From the NCBI RefSeq assembly GCF_964275005.1, contig NC_092705.1:9660641-9724640 (forward strand): a DNA stretch of 64,000 nt, written 5' to 3'. Source of the stretch: Diadema setosum. Its lineage: Eukaryota > Echinodermata > Echinoidea > Diadematoida > Diadematidae. Below the pieces are notes generated by a model. That model had not been told where the DNA came from and searched no databases. It worked only from the letters and a program-made list of their open reading frames with translations. The position numbers and the translations under genes were made by a program. Below, piece after piece: positions 59,701 through 64,000 of the stretch; within the stretch, counting starts at the first letter, position 1; every line of letters begins with the position of its first letter.

Positions 59701-62700
59701 AATCAGCACAAACAAGCAAACTTTGTATCATGTGATAGGCTTGTTTGTTTTTCTTTCTCTCTGTTTTTTTTTTCTCTTCAGCAGTTTCTTTCTGTACTAC
59801 CATGCATTGTCACCTTTTCATGCTTATATAGTGCATGAAATCCATGATTGAAAGAAACTTCTTAACTTGTCATATCTTGAATTGTCCTTTATCACAGCGT
59901 TAATTTTTCCCCTACTGAAAAATGGTGTCTGTCCATTGTCAGAAGATGCTATGTATGCTTTAAGTGCCCTTGAGTAATGAAACTGTCTGGGTAATTGTAG
60001 CCCTGAGCATAACTTTTGATACTCAATGCCACTAGCGTAGTGTCTCACTACTTGTCCTTTTATACCTCAATCAGTGCAGTGGACACTATTACAAAGACAA
60101 CTGGAGGCTGATGATTCATGGCAAAATGTTATCATACAAATGTATTTTATAATACATTGGATTATTACTCCTTGTTGTCCCCGCCGAACGAGTTCGAGCA
60201 GGGGACTATGAAACGGGCTCCGTACGTGTGTGTGTCCGTCCGTCCGTCCGTCCGTCCGTCCGTGTGTCCGTCCGTGTGTGCGTCCGTGTGTGATCAAAAT
60301 CTTCAGTTTGCTACTTCTCTGTCATTTATGAGCCAATTTTGATTCTGTTTGCTTTATATGATAGCACTACATGGGAGCTTTGAAACTTCTACACAGAATT
60401 TCAGTCGTGACCTTTGACCTTGACCTTTGACCTATATTGTACATTTTGCTACAAAATGCTACTCCTTCGCCATTTCTAACCCGATTTCGATTCCGTTTGC
60501 TTTATGTGATGGCACTAGGTGAGGGCTTCAAAACTTCTACACAGAATTTTGACCTTTGACTTCTTTGACCTTTGACCTTGATTTTTGACCTGTATTGTAC
60601 ATTTGGCTACAAAATGCTACTCCTTCGCCATTTCTAACCCGAATTCGATTCCGTTTGCTTTATGTGATGGCACTAGGTGAGGGCTTCAAAACTTCTACAC
60701 AGAATTTTGACCTTTGACTTCTTTGACCTTTGACCTTTGACCTTGATTTTTTTGACCTATATTGTACATTTTGCTACAAAATGCTACTCCTTCGCCATTT
60801 CGAACCCGATTTCGATTCCGTTTGCTTTATGTGATGGCACTAGGTGAGGGCTTCAACACTTCTACACAGAATTTTGACCTTTGACTTCTTTGACCTTTGA
60901 CCTTGATTTTTTGACCTGTATTGTACATTTTGCTACAAAATGCTACTCCTTCGCCATTTCTAACCCGATTTCGATTCCGTTTGCTTTATGTGATGGCACT
61001 AGGTGAGGGCTTCAACACTTCTACACAGAATTTTGACCTTTGACTTCTTTGACCTTTGACCTTGATTTTTTGACCTGTATTGTACATTTTGTTACAAAAT
61101 GCTACTTCCGGCGGGGACATATATTACGCACCGCGTAATTTCTACTTTTCCTTGTGGAGTTTTGTGAGCCAGGTTGAGATCATCCTGCACAAAGCTATTG
61201 CAACCTGCCATGTATTGAGATAATGTACACCTCTGTAAAGAATAAATCAGGGTCTCATGAATGTCTCATGAATGGACCAAAGTGTTCTGGCCCGATCAGC
61301 AAATGGACCGTGATATGTGCCTTACTAAGTTGCACACTTGAACCCCGTGTTATGAAGAGTTGTGATTGATTTGAATCAATCATAAGTCCCAAGTCACTCA
61401 CAACATTTCAAATCTGTCTTTTTCAAAAATTACTGTTGATACTTGTACCAATTGCAACTTTTTTTATCTGAATTGATTACAAATCTGCCAAAAGTTGCAA
61501 TTGACTCTAAATCATTTGCAGGAAATAAAAAAAAAAAAGAAGAATCAATAGCCAAATTTAGGTTGCCATGGAATTTGTTATATAGTCAGTCGTTCTTGAC
61601 ATTATTATGAATATGGCAGGGCTCCACACTAACTTTTATTTTTGGTGGCCCAAAGGCAAACATCCGACCTTTTTTTGTGGCCCGATCAGGCCACCAAATT
61701 CTTAATTTCTGAAATTTTGGTGGCCCGACGTGCGTTTTTGGTGGCTCTGGGCCACCGGGCCACCGTTAGTGTCGAGCCCTAAATATGGTATCATGCCATC
61801 AAGGAGATGCACTTGTAATGACTCCTTATGATGAAAGCAATTTCAAGGTAGCTGGGAATTTAGTTTGGTAAGATTACAAAGATACCAAATTTAGGTATAC
61901 ATTTTGCATCAGTGTTTTGAAATTGATACTAATTCATCTGGATTGATCGTACACTGTAATTTGAGTTTAATCTTTCTATCGAGACAGATATTTCCGATCA
62001 ATAACAGATTCCTAGGGACGTGTAGATTTCGTTGTGCCTTGAGCATTTATAATCATTAGATGGATTTGGCACCTTATAAATCCATATATTATTGTTATCA
62101 TTATTGTCATTATTATTGTTATTATTGTTATTATTGTTATTACCTCAGCCAAGGGAGGAGGTTATGTTTTCATTGGCGTTGGTTGGTTGGTTTGTTTGTT
62201 TGTTTGTTTGTCCATGTGCAAAATACATGTAACTCTGAAAAGTTTTGAATGGATTTAAGTGAAACTTACAAGGAAGACTGAGAATGACACAAGGAACAGA
62301 TGACCAAATTTGGTAGTGACCCGAGAATTTCTATGGATTTTATGAAGCATTTTCAATATTTTGGCAGATAAGGTCAATGAACTTGGGAGTTCAAGCTGTG
62401 CATTTTTTAGGGTTTGCATATGCACACTAAAGTGCGCACTCTAGTTTCTGCTAGGGCGAGGCGAGGTGGGTCTCGCAACTGGAATTGATGATGTAACAAA
62501 AGGCTTCTATATTGGGAAGTCGGGCGATTTCAGCATGCATACGTATGGGCAGAAATCACTGATCTCTATGGAAGAACAAGATTAGTGGTGAAAATGAGTT
62601 GCTTGGTGGAGATCTGCACTCTCAGAGTGCTTCTGTAGTTATGATTACAGTATCATTACAATGGCCAGTTTTGTAAGACTGGTTCCAGGGTACAGCAAGT

Positions 62701-64000
62701 AGTGGTGTGTGGTACAGTGTATGTCACTTTCTCACTCTCACCTGTCCATCATTCTCTGCCTTGGCAGTGCTCTCAGAAGGAAGCCCTGGAGCTGAGGTTG
62801 GCCCTCCTGCGGGAAGAGGAGGAGATGCAGCGGAAGAAGCTGGAGAAAGAGAGGGCGGAGTCACAGCGGAAGAGACAAGGCATAGATGAGCAGAGTAAGC
62901 ATCATTCTCTAGCGAGGAATGGAGGCTAGGGCCCCGTTTTATCAAAAGATAAAATCGATTTTAAATTTTCTTACCACACAGGCTTCCATAGACTTACAGT
63001 TGAAATCAACTATATAATCAATTTTATCTCTTCATAAAACAGGACACAGATATTGTAAAAGTGGAAATTTTTGTGATGGTGAAATCTTTGCGCATTTCGC
63101 GAAACCAGAAAATAGCGCGAAAAGAAACTAGCGTGAAAATAAGAATATTTTTGCTTGCCATATGTTCCAATAGTTAGTATCTTGATTCTGCAGAATTAAA
63201 AACATGTGAAACTCATCTTACCCGGCTGAGCGTGAAAAATTAGTTGCGCGAAAATGACCACTTTTACAGTATGCTTGTGTCTTGAGGAGATGGAGTATAT
63301 AGTAGAAGACATCACTGAAAGTTTGAGGAAGATCGGACAATCCGTTCAATATCTAGGAATTTTTTTAAAGTTTTGGTGCAGCCATTGCTGGATGAGAAGA
63401 CTACAACACTTTGTGATGCCACGTACAGACAATGACCTGAAGAAAATATGAACATATTTCAACATATTTTAACTCTACAGTTTCTTTATTTCTGCATTTT
63501 TTCATGAAAATCATACATAATGGCACAAGTACAGTGTATTTTGAACAAAAATGTACATAATAATTTCACAGTATGATATCCACAATAATCCATAAGATAT
63601 TTCAACAAATACAATATAATCAAAGAAATAAGCCGTGCACTTAATTGCAGTTGTAGAGGGATTAAAAAAAAAAATGCAGGAGTCTTCCATCTTAAGCACA
63701 TGCATGATAGTGATGGCAGCCATAGAAAGAAAAAAAAAGACAAAATGAACATACACTAACCCTACTCTTCTAGCAGATTGAAAGAGCACTTGAATTACCT
63801 CTTTCAGAAAGGCGGAGAAATGATAGTTTTAATTATCCTGAATGTATATGTCAATGACAAGTTGAGGGAATAAGAATTTTTCATTAATAAAAGAAAAAAA
63901 TAATAATCAATTTATTTCTTACAGAGGAAGAGACAAGAGTGAGGTGGGAAAGACTTCAAACCAACAGAACTGAACTGGATGAAGTGAGGAGGCTTGTAGG
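40220..64000 (+). CDS. UVRAG: UVRAG, N-terminal 289 residues, 10 exons, runs off right edge
   Basis: Subunit of class III PI3-kinase complex II (VPS34, VPS15, Beclin 1, UVRAG), which makes PI3P on endosomes and acts in endosome maturation, late autophagy and lysosome reformation. Exons: 40220-40282, 46203-46323, 48096-48130, 49135-49198, 51589-51686, 53497-53583, 54322-54413, 57206-57311, 62768-62894, 63925-64000+. All phases agree. Exon 1 (MAMSSAETSRR...ISQQ) joins RRLRHLWSLSARNI, as human SQQRRLRHLRNIAARNI. Residues about 22-157 form the C2 domain: TFFTLHV, FYTSEKIQDSLNPTWRS, VKVWGG, LIIEWKVDLKGL and IIFGMFDGFY. Exons 8-10 give RAIRQTEVTVSKV and a Glu/Lys/Arg-rich coiled coil, the Beclin-1 pairing segment in vertebrates. 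The 40220 ATG is the first after an in-frame TGA at 40172. The donor of exon 4 (GTATCC) is weak, and the join gives Ser where human has Cys. The human protein is 699 residues, so more than half lies beyond the window. Confidence 0.93.
41178..43542 (+). mobile_element. Helitron-like element family H3 with two internal ~570-bp repeats
   Basis: Begins at the hairpin GGTGATCCGAG-TATCCT-CTCGGATCACC and ends with GATCGGATCACC, the hairpin TAATTTGTC-AGTGAT-GACAAATTA, CAATCT and CTAG, followed by T. Internally two units share TTTATCGAGCACTAGCTCAC, ATGTTGTAGCTGAGACT and CTTCGATGTATTGA, starting near 42250 and 42821. Bases 41527-41660 hold alternating CGCGCG/TACGCG runs. It lies in UVRAG intron 1 and has no coding capacity. 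Confidence 0.6.
43545..43995 (+). repeat. Pyrimidine-rich tract
   Basis: About 450 bases with strong T/C excess on the plus strand. A similar tract stands left of element H3 (about 41013-41170), so the element seems to have landed inside one long pyrimidine-rich region. The Phe/Ser-rich frame across it is a by-product. Confidence 0.6.
44027..44417. mobile_element. Foldback MITE family A, copy 4
   Basis: TTAAAGGGACTGTACAGTAC to CTATACACACCCTTTAA with centre GGCGACAGGCCACGCC. It is almost the reverse complement of copy 1 (3748-4136), including the loop, so the two form a subfamily. It lies in UVRAG intron 1. Confidence 0.8.
44418..45668 (+). other. UVRAG intron 1 segment, nothing recognised
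   Basis: AT-rich intron without recognised repeats apart from A-rich patches near 45530-45550. Confidence 0.5.
45669..46027. mobile_element. Foldback MITE family B, copy 2
   Basis: Same arms as 29185-29548 (GGCTAGTAACTGATCAGTGG, GCTTCAGAATGGTCTCATAT and their mirror). The left edge is TTAA; the right edge has decayed to TTGA. Its right end is about 175 bp before UVRAG exon 2. Confidence 0.8.
46324..48095 (+). other. UVRAG intron 2, no recognised elements
   Basis: AT-rich sequence between exons 2 and 3, with T-runs near 46485-46515. The donor is GTATTT and the acceptor CTCTTTGCAG. Confidence 0.55.
48131..49134 (+). other. UVRAG intron 3, simple repeats only
   Basis: Contains a (GGTT)n run at about 48350-48380 followed by a G-run. 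A 116-codon frame on the minus strand (48881-48531) has no homology I recognise. Confidence 0.5.
50229..50412. mobile_element. GCGAAAAT-type MITE embedded in a GATA array
   Basis: TTTAAGCTGTAATTTTCAC and GAAAATAACAGTAAA form diverged ends. The interior (CGCCATGCACTAGGGTAATA, ACAACATCTTGCGAAAATAT) matches 30578-30784. GATAGATA lies on both sides, so it inserted into, or was amplified with, the microsatellite. Confidence 0.6.
50413..50840. repeat. (GATA)n array with higher-order pattern
   Basis: More than 400 bp of ATAG tetramers. A marker segment with GAGATGGATAGATAGATACA and CAGTAAATAGATAGATGG occurs four times at spacings of roughly 80-120 bases, so the array grew by larger duplications as well as by slippage. 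It lies in UVRAG intron 4. Confidence 0.9.
51708..52367 (+). mobile_element. Helitron-like element family H2, copy 4 (diverged, interrupted)
   Basis: TTAACCCTCAGCCAAGGAGG at the start; GCTCGGCAGAGG, CTCTCAGTGC and TTTTCTAG, then T, at the end. A LINE tail in reverse orientation (51826-52043) splits it. It begins only 22 bases after UVRAG exon 5. Confidence 0.6.
51826..52043 (-). mobile_element. LINE 3' fragment inside a Helitron-like element
   Basis: TTCAATTCAATTCAATTCAC followed by TTTATTGATAATC is the reverse complement of a CR1/L2-like tail. The host element stops at TTTTCAGGAAGG and resumes near AATGATGCAAGGAACACATG, as judged against copies at 62140 and 32741. No coding frame. Confidence 0.55.
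54414..56522 (+). other. UVRAG intron 7, left part, nothing recognised
   Basis: No family repeat found. A (GTAT)n microsatellite lies at about 56294-56336. Repeated GATTCC/GGAATC and CACTCTCGG-like words occur at 55850-55990, without a clear structure. Confidence 0.5.
56523..56847. mobile_element. Large foldback MITE family L (325 bp)
   Basis: GGGCCCGAATTCACGAAGG at the left is mirrored by CCTTCGTGAATTCGGGCCC at the right, and the arms run on for over 100 bases (GGTACAAATGAAACCATGG, GGAGCGCCAAGTGTCGCACG). The loop is built from short ACGAAAT/ATTTCGT units. Confidence 0.8.
57382..57773. mobile_element. Foldback MITE family A, copy 5
   Basis: TTAAAGGGATGGTACAGT on the left and ACTATACTATCCCATTA on the right, with centre AAAGGTGGGCCCCACCTTT. 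It begins 71 bases after UVRAG exon 8. Confidence 0.75.
57830..58040. repeat. Interspersed repeat F, copy 3
   Basis: GTGAATTGGGACTTCATGAC, ATGTACAGTAATGAATGGAG and TTAAATTTGCGAAAAGCACC parallel the repeat at 60-290 and, reversed, at 9183-9430. Ends are undefined. Confidence 0.4.
58994..59086. mobile_element. Short TTAA-bounded MITE family C, copy 3
   Basis: GAGTATACTCGGACAGG followed by TCTATGGGAAATGCGTG and CGTCCTCAACTGGTTAA. The left end is decayed (TTGACCTGTTGAAAATGAG). Confidence 0.65.
60177..61155 (+). mobile_element. Helitron-like tandem-repeat element P, copy 2
   Basis: GTCCCCGCCGAACGAGTTCG, a pure (GTCC)n run, about five units of roughly 160 bp, then CGGCGGGGAC, the TTACGC-ACC-GCGTAA hairpin and CTACTTTTCCTTGT. 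It differs from copy 1 in unit number. The first unit is the most diverged (GTTTGCTACTTCTCTGTC). It lies in UVRAG intron 8. Confidence 0.75.
61617..61780. mobile_element. hAT-like MITE with 8-bp target duplication
   Basis: CAGGGCTCCACACTAAC and GTTAGTGTCGAGCCCT are inverted ends. Flanks are GAATATGG (61609-61616) and AAATATGG (61781-61788), 7 of 8. GGTGGCCC/GGGCCACC words repeat inside. Confidence 0.75.
62140..62638 (+). mobile_element. Helitron-like element family H2, copy 3
   Basis: TTACCTCAGCCAAGGGAGG at the start; GCTTGGTGGAG, hairpin GCACTCTCAGAGTGC and TTCTGTAG, then T, at the end, so the CTAG end has one change. It is preceded by a (TTATTG)n run and lies 129 bases before UVRAG exon 9. 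Confidence 0.7.
62929..63047. mobile_element. Short foldback MITE in UVRAG intron 9
   Basis: GGGCCCCGTTTTATCAAAAG and TTCATAAAACAGGACAC form imperfect inverted ends, with AAAATCGATTTTAAA and ATCAATTTTATC inside. It starts 34 bases after exon 9. Confidence 0.55.
63051..63271. mobile_element. TA-flanked MITE family E, copy 2
   Basis: TATTGTAAAAGTGGAAATTT and AAAATGACCACTTTTACAGTA with GCGCATTTCGCGAAACCAG inside. It follows the copy at 6811-7031 along most of its length. Confidence 0.7.

Noticed and set aside
60440-61110. Regular repeats resembling a CRISPR-like array
   Set aside because: Units are ~160 bp head-to-tail without unique spacers, in an animal intron. This is the tandem core of element P.
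1-64000. LTR retroelements, Polintons or other virus-like elements
   Set aside because: I saw no long direct repeats with TG...CA edges, no protease, integrase, capsid or reverse transcriptase motif in any frame.

Overview
The window is animal nuclear DNA: intron-rich, AT-rich, and crowded with short foldback transposons. The gene content and repeat style (GCGAAAAT-type inverted repeats, elements with ~160-bp internal tandem repeats) suggest a marine deuterostome, most likely an echinoderm. I cannot name a species.

Three conserved host genes were recognised by reading exon peptides against remembered vertebrate proteins and testing that every splice phase joins. TRAPPC14 (C7orf43/MAP11; TRAPPII subunit) runs on the plus strand. 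Its last seven coding exons lie at 592-18875, and its 5' part is off the left edge. LAMTOR4 (C7orf59; Ragulator subunit) is complete on the minus strand at 36829-39618, in four exons encoding 100 residues. UVRAG (PI3-kinase complex II subunit) starts on the plus strand at 40220 and runs off the right edge, with ten exons encoding 289 residues so far.

TRAPPC14 and LAMTOR4 are tail to tail, as I recall them in human 7q22.1. LAMTOR4 and UVRAG are head to head with about 600 bp between start codons, so they probably share a promoter region. All three act on endosome, lysosome or vesicle trafficking. Between TRAPPC14 and LAMTOR4 lies a broken minus-strand member (22774-25304) of an invertebrate multicopy family of unknown function, with an N-terminal Cys/His segment and a possible RNase H-like core.

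The rest is introns and intergenic DNA filled with non-autonomous elements. These include three Helitron-like families (5755-6241, 32741-33291, 51708-52367, 62140-62638; 11904-13047 and 60177-61155; 41178-43542), at least seven TTAA-bounded foldback families, hAT-like MITEs with 8-bp target duplications, nested pogo-like elements, LINE tails and a tRNA-like SINE. Several are nested, and two copies of one foldback element give a filled/empty-site comparison for a Helitron-like insertion. I saw no LTR retroelement, no Polinton, no reverse transcriptase frame, no rRNA and no CRISPR array.
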